Shown here: one piece after another, positions 54,091-62,789 of the stretch
How the letters are laid out: each line of letters begins with the position of its first letter
Position numbering within the stretch: position 1 is the stretch's first letter
From: Haloarcula halobia
GTDB taxonomy: Archaea > Halobacteriota > Halobacteria > Halobacteriales > Haloarculaceae
Direction: 5' to 3'
DNA: 64,000 nucleotides
Assembly (NCBI RefSeq): GCF_029338255.1
Contig: NZ_CP119787.1
Coordinates: 2,619,631 to 2,683,630, forward strand
Position numbers and translations under genes: made by a program
The notes under the pieces: generated by a model
What the model was told of the DNA's origin: nothing
Seen by the model: the letters and a program-made list of their open reading frames with translations, nothing else
The model's database searches: none

Positions 54091-54644
54091 GTGCCGACCA
54101 CGTTCTCCCCGCAGACGTGGCCGGCGGCCATCCCGACGCTCGCCCACGGTCTCCCCACGTCGAGCCTGGTTCCGGTCGCGTTCGATGTCGAGAGGGCCGG
54201 CCTCACGGACGACGCCGTCGTCACCGTCGCTGGCTTCGCTCACGAGCCCGGTACCGTACAGGTCCGCAACGTCGAGGGACGCGATGGGGTCCGCGACGCG
54301 CTCGTCGACGTGCTGAACGCGACCCGTGAAGGGGCGTCAAGTTGACCGTGGCCGACGGCGAGCGGGAGCTGCTCGAGAACTTCGGGTCGGTCGCGACCGA
54401 GCGCACCGACGGCGACACGCACTACCTGACCGCGTTCGACCGGGGCGAACGAGACCTGATCCGCCTGCACAACCTGGCGGACGTCCGGCGGACGCGCCGG
54501 CTCGCACTCCTCGCGAGCGAGTTCGTGCCACGGAGCGAGTGCAGGGTGAACGACCGCGGGTCGCCGGGGCGGTCGAGGCGAGCCGGACGGAGGACCGCCG
54601 GCGTTCCGTGCCCGTCCGTGGGGGCCAGGCGACACCGCCTGTAG
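54091..54644 (+). pseudogene. Split, shortened RNase H-like exonuclease
   Basis: The first frame (GTG 54091 to TGA 54343-54345) contains LVPVAFDVERAGLTDDAVVT, an altered first exonuclease motif (DVE in place of DIE). The second frame (TTG 54342 to 54644) contains AFDRGERDLIRLHNLADVRR, matching the C-terminal 'LHNxADVxRT' region of the same haloarchaeal family. The middle is missing and the halves are in different frames. The remnant at 5925 has lost the same region. Confidence 0.45.
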
Positions 54645-54738
54645 CGGTGTCGAACGGGAGAGTGTGTCCGTTGCAGCGTGGGTACCCACCCGCCCCGGGG
54701 CTGTGTCCCCGTCGATAACGGTCGGTGAGCGCCGGCCC

Positions 54739-55434
54739 TCAGAACGGCCTCCAGATACGACGATCGGTGTCCAGCAGCGTCTCGGCACCGGCTACGAGCA
54801 GGAGCGTCACCAGGAGGGTGCCGGCGGTGAACGGGACCGCCGCCGACAGGACGCCGGGGTCGAGGCCGAGGAGGGTTGTCGCCGGATTGCTCGGGCCGTC
54901 GTTCGCCCAGACCGGGAGCAGCAACGTCGAGAAGAACCCGGGAACCAGGACCAGCGCACCGTACGCGACGGTGCGCTCTACGAACCCGGCGTGGGCCGTA
55001 TCGGTCGGTGGGGCCGTGTCCGCGGTCGGCCCGGAGCCGGCCTTCCAGACGTGTTCGGCGGTCTCGTGACCCCGCGTGTATGCCCCCCAGTCGACGCTCT
55101 CGGCGCCAGCGCCGGACTGGCGCTGCTGGCCCGCACCACGTCCCGTGGCGTCGCGGGCGGTCCGGTCGCGCCGGTAGGCGTCGCCGGTGTCGGTCCCGCC
55201 GTGCTGGCGGTCCGCCAGGTACTGTTCGTGCCCGAGCTCGTCGTAGCGAGCCCGTTCCTCGGGGTCCGAGAGCACGTCGTAGGCCTCCTTGATCTGGATG
55301 AACTGCTGCTGGGCGTCGGAGTCGTCGTTGTGGTCCGGGTGTTTCTCCTTGACCGCCCGCTGCCAGGCCTGCTTGATGGCCGACCGGTCGGCCCCCTGCG
55401 AGACGCCGAGGCGGTCGTAGTAGGTCTCAGTCAT
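54739..55434 (-). CDS. Membrane-anchored DnaJ-domain protein
   Basis: A 231-aa protein. The N-terminal J domain (TYYDRLGVSQGADRSAIKQA, with the KHPDHN tripeptide at about residue 31 and YDVLSDPEERARYDELG) can stimulate an Hsp70 ATPase. A Gln/Gly-rich linker follows, then two membrane helices (VAYGALVLVPGFFSTLLLPV and AAVPFTAGTLLVTLLLVAGA). There is no zinc domain, so it is a type III J-protein. Its start overlaps the end of the HEAT-HNH gene. Two Hsp70-like genes lie 4 kb away. Confidence 0.85.
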   Translation of the reverse strand: MTETYYDRLGVSQGADRSAIKQAWQRAVKEKHPDHNDDSDAQQQFIQIKEAYDVLSDPEERARYDELGHEQYLADRQHGGTDTGDAYRRDRTARDATGRGAGQQRQSGAGAESVDWGAYTRGHETAEHVWKAGSGPTADTAPPTDTAHAGFVERTVAYGALVLVPGFFSTLLLPVWANDGPSNPATTLLGLDPGVLSAAVPFTAGTLLVTLLLVAGAETLLDTDRRIWRPF

Positions 55435-56566
55435 CGAACAGCCTCCCGTGGCGGGCCTCGTGGCACGACCGACACAGCGTCCGGAGGTTCATCGGGTGGT
55501 CGACCCCGTCCCGACTGCGCGGGTACTGGTGGTCGACGTGGAGCTCGGTGTCGCCGTCGCGAGGGCCGCCCAGCGCGCCGCAGTTGCGACACTGGTGGCC
55601 GTCGCGCTGACGGACCAGCGTCGCCAGCGTCGCCCAGTCGTCCGGGTACGGCGGCGTCTCTCGCAGTTTCGCCTTCGTGGGCGTCGTCCCGGCGAACCAC
55701 GGTACCAGCCGCGTCGGCGTCACCAGGAACGACCGGCGCGCGTAGAGTCGCGCCCGCGACGGCGGCCACAGGAAAAACACCTTGGCGAGCGTGTCCATGC
55801 ACATGTGCGCGAAGACGTAGATGGCGTCGGCGGCGTTTCGCGCCCCGTGTGGCCGGTAGGTGCGCGCGTGCTTCCAGAGTCGGTACAGCCAGGTGAACAC
55901 AGAGAGTGTCAGCAACGGACTCCACAGGAGGGCCGTGATGCCGACCCGGGCCGGCTTGCTCAACGGGGCCCGCTTCCCGCTGGGGACGAGGTCGTCCTCG
56001 AGGGGGCGACTCGCCATGTCGCCACCAGCGAGCGCCCGGAGCGCCCCGTCGAGCTGGTCCGACTCGAGGAAGAAGTCCTCCGTCTCGTCCAGCGAGTCCG
56101 CCTCGCGGACCCGCTGGAGTCCCGCTCGCGCCGCCTCCCGCGGCGTCACCAGGTCCGGCCGGTAGTAGGCGAGTTTGGTCAGCGCCGCCGCGGCTACCAC
56201 GCGCTCGTCTCTGTCCGCCGACCGCAGCGACTCGACCATCAGGTCCGTCCCGTCCCCGAAGTCCTGTGGGTACCACGTCGCCAGGTTCGCGATGGTCACC
56301 AGGACGTTGTGCCGGACGTTCGGGTCGACGTCGTCGAGTCGCGCGAGGATCGCCTCGCTCGTCGAACGCAGCTCCAGCGGGTGGTGGATAGACAGCTCGA
56401 CGAGGACGCTCGTCGCCTGGGCCCGCACGGTCGGGTCCGGTGCGGTCAGCAACGGCGGGAGGTCAGAGAGATGTCCGAGTGCCGCCCCCGGGTCCGACTG
56501 GGCGAGATCCAGTAACCGTGTCGCGTGGGCCGACGGGTCTTTCTTTCGTCGTTCGTCACCTTCCAT
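55427..56566 (-). CDS. HEAT-repeat, membrane and HNH-domain protein
   Basis: A 379-aa protein with three parts: N-terminal HEAT-like helices (PTVRAQATSVLVELSIHHPL, then PNVRHNVLVTIANLATWYPQ), a hydrophobic middle (VGITALLWSPLLTLSVFTWL and a second segment near AIYVFAHMCM), and a C-terminal HNH domain (CRNCGALGG, HVDHQYPRSRDGVDHP, NLRTLCRSCHEARHG) with all zinc and catalytic positions. The fusion of solenoid, membrane segment and HNH is unusual. It is coupled to the J-protein by an eight-base overlap. Confidence 0.8.
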   Translation of the reverse strand: MEGDERRKKDPSAHATRLLDLAQSDPGAALGHLSDLPPLLTAPDPTVRAQATSVLVELSIHHPLELRSTSEAILARLDDVDPNVRHNVLVTIANLATWYPQDFGDGTDLMVESLRSADRDERVVAAAALTKLAYYRPDLVTPREAARAGLQRVREADSLDETEDFFLESDQLDGALRALAGGDMASRPLEDDLVPSGKRAPLSKPARVGITALLWSPLLTLSVFTWLYRLWKHARTYRPHGARNAADAIYVFAHMCMDTLAKVFFLWPPSRARLYARRSFLVTPTRLVPWFAGTTPTKAKLRETPPYPDDWATLATLVRQRDGHQCRNCGALGGPRDGDTELHVDHQYPRSRDGVDHPMNLRTLCRSCHEARHGRLFDD

Positions 56567-56739
56567 TTACACTGGCCGATGCTCGGGAACTGGACATAAA
56601 TTGTCGGTTTCCATTTCAGCTGGCGATAAAGCGCGGGGCCACACACAACACCGGGTGGACGTCCCCGGACCGCGCTCCCCGCGGACGTCGACCCGTCCGA
56701 CCAGTATTACTATAGTTCGCTACCCGCTGTGGAAAATAT

Positions 56740-57315
56740 ATGGGGCTTGCACGCGCGAACCAACTGGGGCGTCAAGGACTCCTCACGCTCGCGTCGATGG
56801 CGGTCACGGCCGTCTGCGGGGCGGCGTGGGTCGCGGTCCTCGTGACGCAGTCGGGGTGGCACGGCCTGGTCGAGCCGGTACTGAAACTCTCGCTGGCGGT
56901 GACCGGTCTACTGGTCGGGTTCGTCCCCTGGACGCTCCGGCGGACGGAGACGGTTACGTGCACGAACGTCCTCCGGGTATTCACCGTCGTCGCGGCCAGC
57001 GCCGTCGCGGTCGGCGTCTGGGCGAACGGGGTCACGGCGCCGGCGAGTCTCGTCTGCTACGGGATGGTCGTGGTCGGCGCGGTAGTCGGCGGTGCCAGCG
57101 AGGCTCTCGTCGCGAGCAAGGTGGGTCAGCTGGTGCTGACGTGGAACCTGATCTTGGTCCTGTACCTCACGGCACTGGTGGGCGTGGCGAGTCCAGCACT
57201 CGCCGGCGACCTGCCACGGCCCGTCGTCTCGGCCGTCGTCGCGACGCTGACCGTCGTCGGCCTCCACGGCGCGTTCGTCAGGGAACGGCGGGCGCTGACC
57301 ACGGGGGTGCAGTGA
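56740..57315 (+). CDS. Polytopic membrane protein
   Basis: A 191-aa protein with about five hydrophobic segments (LASMAVTAVCGAAWVAVLVT, LSLAVTGLLVGFVPWTL, VVAASAVAVGVWAN, VCYGMVVVGAVVGG, LTWNLILVLYLTALVGVA). The family is unknown. The TATA-like AATATATG region abuts the start. It is followed after three bases by another membrane protein gene and probably forms an operon with it. Confidence 0.65.
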   Translation: MGLARANQLGRQGLLTLASMAVTAVCGAAWVAVLVTQSGWHGLVEPVLKLSLAVTGLLVGFVPWTLRRTETVTCTNVLRVFTVVAASAVAVGVWANGVTAPASLVCYGMVVVGAVVGGASEALVASKVGQLVLTWNLILVLYLTALVGVASPALAGDLPRPVVSAVVATLTVVGLHGAFVRERRALTTGVQ

Positions 57316-57318
57316 CCC

Positions 57319-58221
57319 GTGGCTGGACTCATCGTGGAGGCGATCGCGGGGACGAAACGGTCGCTATCGGTCGTCCTCAACGAACTGGTCGTCCTGATCG
57401 CGCTGGGTATGCTCTTCGCCATCCTGAAAGTCGCCGTCGTCGTCACCGGCCTCGTCGTCTTGCTCGTCGGCTTCGTCGTCGATCTCGTTGCCTCGTCGCT
57501 GGGCGGGGTGCTGTACTCGCTGGGGGCCCTCCTCATGGTGTCCTCGGCCCTGGTCTCGGGCATAGCCGCATTCGAGGCGTTCAGGACCGAACTCGCCCAG
57601 AGCGCCTCGGACCGGGAGTTCCTCCCGACCAGACAGCAGATTCCCGAGAACCCGGTCGTACTGTTCCTCGTGCCACTCGCCGTCGCCGGGGCCACGGCTG
57701 TCGCGGCGCCGGGACTCCTCTTCGGGACCGGCGCGCTCGCCTACGCCGTGACGGGCTACGTCGCCCTGAGCGTGCTCTACCGAGCAAACGCCGTCTGTGC
57801 CCACTACAGCGATCAGCAGCAGCAGTGGTGGGTCACCGACCCGCCGCCCTACCGGGAGGCGCTGTTGGAGTGGGGGGCACCGCTGACGCAGATTGCCACC
57901 GGCATCGGCGTCGCCGCGGTCCTGCTGGGCGTCGAGGGCGCGCTGTTCGACTTCGTCTGGGCAGCCATCGCGCGACAGCTGGTCGCGTGGGCGCGGACGC
58001 TACCGCTGGTCTCCGGAGCGGCCGTAGACGCACTGTGGCTGGCCGGCGGCCTCGCCGTCGTGGTGCTGCTCCACTGGCTCGCGTACGCGTTCTTCCCCCA
58101 GTTGCGGACCGCCCGGCAGACGCTGGTGGAACTGGGCGCGCTCGGTCTCGACCTGCTGGCAGCCCTCTACGTGCGAGTGCGGGCGCTGGCGGCCCACGTG
58201 TTCCTCCTGCACCCGCGGTGA
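57319..58221 (+). CDS. Polytopic membrane protein
   Basis: A 300-aa protein starting at GTG 57319. There are about six hydrophobic segments (for example VLIALGMLFAILKVAVVVTG, VALVFLVPLAVAGATA-like region around residue 115, and WLAGGLAVVVLLHWLAYAFF). No family is recognised. It sits in the middle of the chaperone-linked membrane gene cluster. Confidence 0.65.
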   Translation: MAGLIVEAIAGTKRSLSVVLNELVVLIALGMLFAILKVAVVVTGLVVLLVGFVVDLVASSLGGVLYSLGALLMVSSALVSGIAAFEAFRTELAQSASDREFLPTRQQIPENPVVLFLVPLAVAGATAVAAPGLLFGTGALAYAVTGYVALSVLYRANAVCAHYSDQQQQWWVTDPPPYREALLEWGAPLTQIATGIGVAAVLLGVEGALFDFVWAAIARQLVAWARTLPLVSGAAVDALWLAGGLAVVVLLHWLAYAFFPQLRTARQTLVELGALGLDLLAALYVRVRALAAHVFLLHPR

Positions 58222-58340
58222 CGGGGGTGGCGTCCGGGGGCCCCCGACAGCGCACGCCGACGAATGTTCCCGCACCTGTCGACGCTGAACCAGCGGCCTC
58301 GGCGTAACAATTAGATAATCGGTCCACGAAACAAACACCA

Positions 58341-58751
58341 ATGGCCGCGCTGGTTCAGGTGTTGGGGACGCTCGCGGTGCTGGTGACGCTCAGTGGCAGC
58401 TATCGACTGTTCTCTTTTTTCTTCGACGACCCGCTGTTCAGCGGGCTGGTCGCCGCGGCGGTGACCGTCGCGTTCATGATCGCCTTCCCGGTGGTGACGA
58501 CGGCGCTGGGCCTCGCGGTGCTCGTCGCCCCGTTCGTGGTCGCCTATCGGTACCGTGACCGCCTCCCGTCGACGCCGGCCCTGCCGGCCCTGCCAGCCCT
58601 GCCGGACCTGTCGGGGCTGTTCGACGGAGGCCTCAGTTCGTCGACCGGCGAGACGGGGGGACAGCGGTGTCCGAACTGCGGTGCGAAAAACGACCAGCTG
58701 AACCGACACTGTGACGACTGCGGGGCGCTCCTCGTCGGGGGTGACGCCTGA
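58341..58751 (+). CDS. Membrane protein with C-terminal zinc ribbon
   Basis: A 136-aa protein. Three hydrophobic stretches (LVQVLGTLAVLVTLSGSYRL, VAAAVTVAFMIAFPVV, TALGLAVLVAPFVVAY) are followed by a PALPALPALPDL repeat and a zinc ribbon (CPNCGAKND, then HCDDCGALL). It shares its stop with the start of the next gene (TGATG). The role is unknown. Confidence 0.65.
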   Translation: MAALVQVLGTLAVLVTLSGSYRLFSFFFDDPLFSGLVAAAVTVAFMIAFPVVTTALGLAVLVAPFVVAYRYRDRLPSTPALPALPALPDLSGLFDGGLSSSTGETGGQRCPNCGAKNDQLNRHCDDCGALLVGGDA

Positions 58752-59176
58752 TGCCCGGGCCGCTCCAGGCTGGCGGGGTGGGACCGACCTTCTTCAACCT
58801 GCTGGCGATAGCGATACTGCTGTTCTACGCGTACCACCACGTCGAGTACCGGCGGGCCAGCGACGCGAGGGTCAAGCGGACGGCGAGACAGCGCGCGACG
58901 GCGTCGCTGATGGGCTTTTGCTTCTATGCCGTGCTGGTGGCGGCTTACGGCCCGTCGGGGACCTGGGTCAAGCCCATCGGGTGGGCAGTCAACTCCTACT
59001 TCCGGCGGGTGGCGGAGGGTCTGGTGACGACGGGCACCACCGAGAGCGGCGGGTCCACGCTGCTCGCCGGTATCAAGGTACTCGGTCTGATGACCTACGT
59101 GGTGCTGTTCTCGGTCCTGACCGTCTCGAACGGGGTGGTAAAGCGCATCTGGAACGGTGTTTCCGACCGGATCTGA
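58751..59176 (+). CDS. Membrane protein, coupled to the previous gene
   Basis: A 141-aa protein whose ATG (58751) overlaps the previous TGA. An N-terminal helix (FFNLLAIAILLFYAYHHVEY), a second around LMGFCFYAVLVAAYG and a third near LGLMTYVVLFSVLTVSNGVV are visible. The family is unknown. It lies immediately upstream of the Hsp70 gene but is separated from it by a promoter-like region. Confidence 0.6.
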   Translation: MPGPLQAGGVGPTFFNLLAIAILLFYAYHHVEYRRASDARVKRTARQRATASLMGFCFYAVLVAAYGPSGTWVKPIGWAVNSYFRRVAEGLVTTGTTESGGSTLLAGIKVLGLMTYVVLFSVLTVSNGVVKRIWNGVSDRI

Positions 59177-59219
59177 CATAATAGATATCTGCCATGTGGT
59201 TCAGATAATTTACCTGTTG

Positions 59220-59233
59220 CCAAAATTTTAAGC
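59220..59233 (+). promoter_or_regulatory. TATA-like box of the Hsp70 gene
   Basis: CCAAAATTTTAAGC lies 26-39 bases before the ATG at 59259, in an otherwise G+C-rich region. The distance is right for a leaderless or very short-leader transcript in haloarchaea. Confidence 0.5.
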
Positions 59234-59258
59234 GCGTTCTGTCAGAGTTCATGGTGAG

Positions 59259-60791
59259 ATGGTTTTCAACATCGGAATCGACCTGGGGACGACGAACAGC
59301 GCGATGGCCGTCTACGACGACGAGTCGGAGTCGGTGCAGATGGTGGAGAACTACAGCGGCGACCCGACGACGCCGTCGGTCGTCCAGGTACTCGAGGACG
59401 ACGTCATCGTCGGCAAGGACGCGCTGGCGAACCAGGAGCGATACCCCGACCGGACACTCGCGCGGACGAAACGCGACATGGGGAGCGACACGACCTACGA
59501 GATAGACGGGACCGAGTATCCACCCGAGCGCGTCGCCGGCTACATCCTCCAGAAGCTGAAAGAGGACGCCGGGGAGAGCGAGTTCGGCGGCGACGTCGAC
59601 GGGGCAGTCATCACGGTGCCGTACTACTTCGGCGGGTCCGCCCGGCAGGCCACGGAGGACGCCGGGACGAAGTTCGCCGACCTCAGCGTCTACCGCCTGA
59701 TGAACGAACCCACCGCGGCGTGTTACGCCTACGGCTACCAGGAGGAGAGCGACGAGACGCTCTTCGTCTACGACCTGGGTGGTGGCACCTTCGACGCGAC
59801 GCTCGTCGAGGTGGCGAAGGACGACATCGACGTCATCGACTCCAACGGCGACGACGAACTCGGCGGGGAGAACTTCGACGACAAGCTCTACGAGTTCGCC
59901 CGCGAGGAGCTGGTCGACCGGGGCGCCAGCGACCCCGACGAGTCGAAACACACCAAGGCGACGCTCCGAGAGACGGTCAAAGAGACCAAAGAACAGCTCT
60001 CGGGACGCGAGGACGCCGCCATCGCCTACCAGGCCGACGATTTCTACGAGGTCGAGCTGTCGCGGTCTGAGTTCCACGACCTGACCCAGGACTTAGTCGA
60101 CAAGACGATCTCGCTCACCGAGGAGCTGTTCGATGACGGCGACTACGAGGTCGACGACGTCGACAACGTCCTCCTTGTCGGCGGGAGCACCCGGATGCAC
60201 CACGTCCAGGACGCCGTCGAGGAGTTCTTCGGGATGGAACCGTCGACGGACACCAACCCGGACCAGGTGGTCGCGAAGGGCGCAGCCCTCGAGGCAGCCC
60301 AGTACGACCCCGAGGGTGGGAACCTCCCGACCCAGAGCATCACGGACATCCTCTCGCACTCGCTGGGCGTCGAGACCCACAACGACGACGGCCCGAACCA
60401 GTTCGACCCGATTCTCGAACAGGGCGCGGACCTCCCGAGCCGTGAGACAAAGCCCTACGGGAACCCAGACGACACGGAGCAGAACCTCATCGTCAACGTC
60501 ATCCAGGGCGAGTCGGACGAGGCCAATCACGATGACAACGAAGAACTGGGCCGGTTCGTCCTCGAGGACGTCCCGGGCGATACGAAACTGAACGTCGAGT
60601 TCACCGTCAAAGAGGACGCGACCCTCGACGTGACCGCCGAGGCAGAGAACCGGGACATCGAGGGCGGCATCAACATCTCCGACGGCATCGGTCTGACCCA
60701 GGAGGAGGCCGGGATCATCAATGAGGATACCCAAGATTTCACCTCGAAGGCCGTCCAGGGTCGCGAGGCGGACGCCGATACCGACGACTGA
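59259..60791 (+). CDS. Hsp70-family chaperone (DnaK-like, shortened)
   Basis: A 510-aa protein with an intact Hsp70 ATPase: GIDLGTTNSAMAVYDDE (phosphate 1), VPYYFGGSARQATEDAG, YRLMNEPTAACYAYGY (connect), VYDLGGGTFDATLVEV (phosphate 2) and NVLLVGGSTRMHHVQDAV (adenosine). The substrate-binding domain is present (LSHSLGVETHNDDGPNQFDP, then TLDVTAEAENRD), but the helical lid is largely missing, making it about 100 residues shorter than DnaK. It is therefore a second, specialised Hsp70. Partners nearby are a J-protein at 54739 and the GrpE-like tail encoded at 60869. Confidence 0.9.
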   Translation: MVFNIGIDLGTTNSAMAVYDDESESVQMVENYSGDPTTPSVVQVLEDDVIVGKDALANQERYPDRTLARTKRDMGSDTTYEIDGTEYPPERVAGYILQKLKEDAGESEFGGDVDGAVITVPYYFGGSARQATEDAGTKFADLSVYRLMNEPTAACYAYGYQEESDETLFVYDLGGGTFDATLVEVAKDDIDVIDSNGDDELGGENFDDKLYEFAREELVDRGASDPDESKHTKATLRETVKETKEQLSGREDAAIAYQADDFYEVELSRSEFHDLTQDLVDKTISLTEELFDDGDYEVDDVDNVLLVGGSTRMHHVQDAVEEFFGMEPSTDTNPDQVVAKGAALEAAQYDPEGGNLPTQSITDILSHSLGVETHNDDGPNQFDPILEQGADLPSRETKPYGNPDDTEQNLIVNVIQGESDEANHDDNEELGRFVLEDVPGDTKLNVEFTVKEDATLDVTAEAENRDIEGGINISDGIGLTQEEAGIINEDTQDFTSKAVQGREADADTDD

Positions 60792-60868
60792 AGCCCGGAC
60801 CCGGACGTTTCGACTCCCGAGAGACGGCTCTTCGGCTCTCGCCGGCATCATCGCGGATGTGACAAGCA

Positions 60869-62773
60869 ATGGATCTCAGTATTCGACTGGATACCGACCG
60901 AGCAGTGTTCAGGGACAGCAGCGGGACGAGCGAAACGTTCGAAGTCGTCCCCTCACGCATCGCGCCGACGACGGCGGGCGTCGTCGTGGGGGATCGGGCG
61001 GTCGCGCGGGGCGGCCAGCCGGTCCTTGACCCGGGGACGCTCGTCGTCCCCGAGGACGCGGCGGCCGACAGTGGGCCCGCCCAGCTCCCGGTCGGCGTCT
61101 TCCTGGCGGAATGCGTCGGGGAGTTCTGCGGTGACCTCGAGTCCGGGGAGAGGGGACCGAGCGTCGACGGTGAGCCGACGGACGGCGGACAGGCCGACGG
61201 GAGTGGGGTGAGCGCCACCGTTTCCGTACCCGGGTGGCTCGATGCCGACCAGCGAGCGACCGTCCGGCGGGCGGCACGGTCCGCCCACCTCCCCGAGTGT
61301 CGCGTGGTCTGTCGACCTACCCAGGTGGCCGCGGCGCTCGCGTCGGACCGGGACTCGGCGCTCCCTCGACTGACCCCGGGCGCACTGGCGCTCGTCGTCG
61401 ACGTCGGCGACAGGAGCGCCGACCTGGGCGTGTACGCGGCGACGGAGGCGGGCCTGCGCGCACGCCGGCGGACGAACGTCGAGGGCCTCGGGAGCGCCGA
61501 CTGGAGCCGCGCCGTCGCGACCACGCTCCTGACACAGGCCGGCGAGGCCCGCGACGTGACCGTCGAGTACACTGATGGCGCGCTCGCCGAGCTCTCTGAG
61601 GTCGTCCGCGAGGCGGTCGGCGGCGCCTCGACCCTCCCGGTGTCGATCGAGCTGGAACTGGCCGACGGCGTCACCCTCACCGCGGGCGACCACACGCTCT
61701 CGGAGTCGCTCGAACTGGACCGGGAGGTAACGACCGGACTCCTGCACGCGGCCCTCGAGGACTACGCCACGGAACTGGCGGCCGCCGCCACGGACGTACT
61801 CGCGGACGCAGACGTCGCCCCGGACGACCTGTCGACGGTGGTACTCGCCGGGGACGGCGCGGACCTCGAACCGGTGCGGAACGCGCTCGCCGGCCACGTC
61901 GGCGAGGCGACGACGGTCGTCCAGTACCCGCTGGGCGGGGCCGAGGACCCGGCACCATCGGCCGACACGGGCACGGTGACGGACACGCTCGACGGCGCCG
62001 TCCGCGTGGTCGCGAAGGACGGCGAGGACCTGGCGGCGACGCCGACCGGCGACTCGCTGGCCGGGGTCGACACGGTCCAGCAGGTGTCGGTCACCACCCA
62101 GACCCCCGAGGGACAGCACGGGCGCCTCGACGTCGAGATCGGTGACCCGGCGACCGGGGAGCCACGGGTCACGGCGTCGTTCACCGTGTCCGGGTTCCCG
62201 GCGGTCGCCGGCGACGAGCAGGCGGCGACGACGCTCGTGGTCTCGGTGACCGGCGACCCGCCGGTGAGCGCCGACGACATCGAGCTCGATGTCCTCGAAT
62301 CGGCGGGTGAGACGACCCCGACCGTCGACCGCGAGACCTACGACGACGGCACCTGGCTCCAGTTTGCCGACGAGGGCGAGCTCACGGCCGTCCCCGACAG
62401 GGCGCGGACACCGGTGGCGACCTACGCGCGACAGCGTGACGACCGGGGTCCGGACCGCCCCGACCCGAAGGCGGTCATCGAGGCGATCCACAGCGTCAGG
62501 ACGGACCTCTGGCAGTGGGGCATCGTCAAGGAGAACCCCCTGGACCCGGAGAACGTCGAGATTATCCTCCGGCAGCTCGACCAGAAGCTCGAACAGCAGC
62601 GCATCGAGTTTTTCGTCCCGGACGTCGGGACCGAGGCCGGGCCGCGGCGTCACTACATCAGGGAACAGCGGGCGGCCGACGAACCCGAGGGGACGATCCT
62701 CGAAGTGCTCGAACCCGGCGTGGAGGTCGACGGGGTCATCACGAAGAAGGCCATCGTCGCCATCGCCGGCTAG
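60869..62773 (+). CDS. Pseudo-Hsp70 fused to a GrpE-like C-terminal domain
   Basis: A 634-aa protein. The first 400 residues follow the Hsp70 fold with key motifs eroded: LSIRLDTDRAVFRDSSG in place of the phosphate-1 loop, LVVDVGDRSADLGVYAA in place of DLGGGTFD, and TVVLAGDGADLEPVRNAL in place of the VGGSTR loop, so ATP hydrolysis is unlikely. A beta-rich segment follows (QVSVTTQTPEGQHGRLDVEI). The last 120 residues (EIILRQLDQKLEQQRIEFFV, then EGTILEVLEPGVEVDGVITK and KAIVAIAG) resemble the helix and beta-wing of GrpE. It follows the Hsp70 gene by 77 bases in the same direction. Confidence 0.65.
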   Translation: MDLSIRLDTDRAVFRDSSGTSETFEVVPSRIAPTTAGVVVGDRAVARGGQPVLDPGTLVVPEDAAADSGPAQLPVGVFLAECVGEFCGDLESGERGPSVDGEPTDGGQADGSGVSATVSVPGWLDADQRATVRRAARSAHLPECRVVCRPTQVAAALASDRDSALPRLTPGALALVVDVGDRSADLGVYAATEAGLRARRRTNVEGLGSADWSRAVATTLLTQAGEARDVTVEYTDGALAELSEVVREAVGGASTLPVSIELELADGVTLTAGDHTLSESLELDREVTTGLLHAALEDYATELAAAATDVLADADVAPDDLSTVVLAGDGADLEPVRNALAGHVGEATTVVQYPLGGAEDPAPSADTGTVTDTLDGAVRVVAKDGEDLAATPTGDSLAGVDTVQQVSVTTQTPEGQHGRLDVEIGDPATGEPRVTASFTVSGFPAVAGDEQAATTLVVSVTGDPPVSADDIELDVLESAGETTPTVDRETYDDGTWLQFADEGELTAVPDRARTPVATYARQRDDRGPDRPDPKAVIEAIHSVRTDLWQWGIVKENPLDPENVEIILRQLDQKLEQQRIEFFVPDVGTEAGPRRHYIREQRAADEPEGTILEVLEPGVEVDGVITKKAIVAIAG

Positions 62774-62789
62774 CCCCGGCCGCAGGTCC

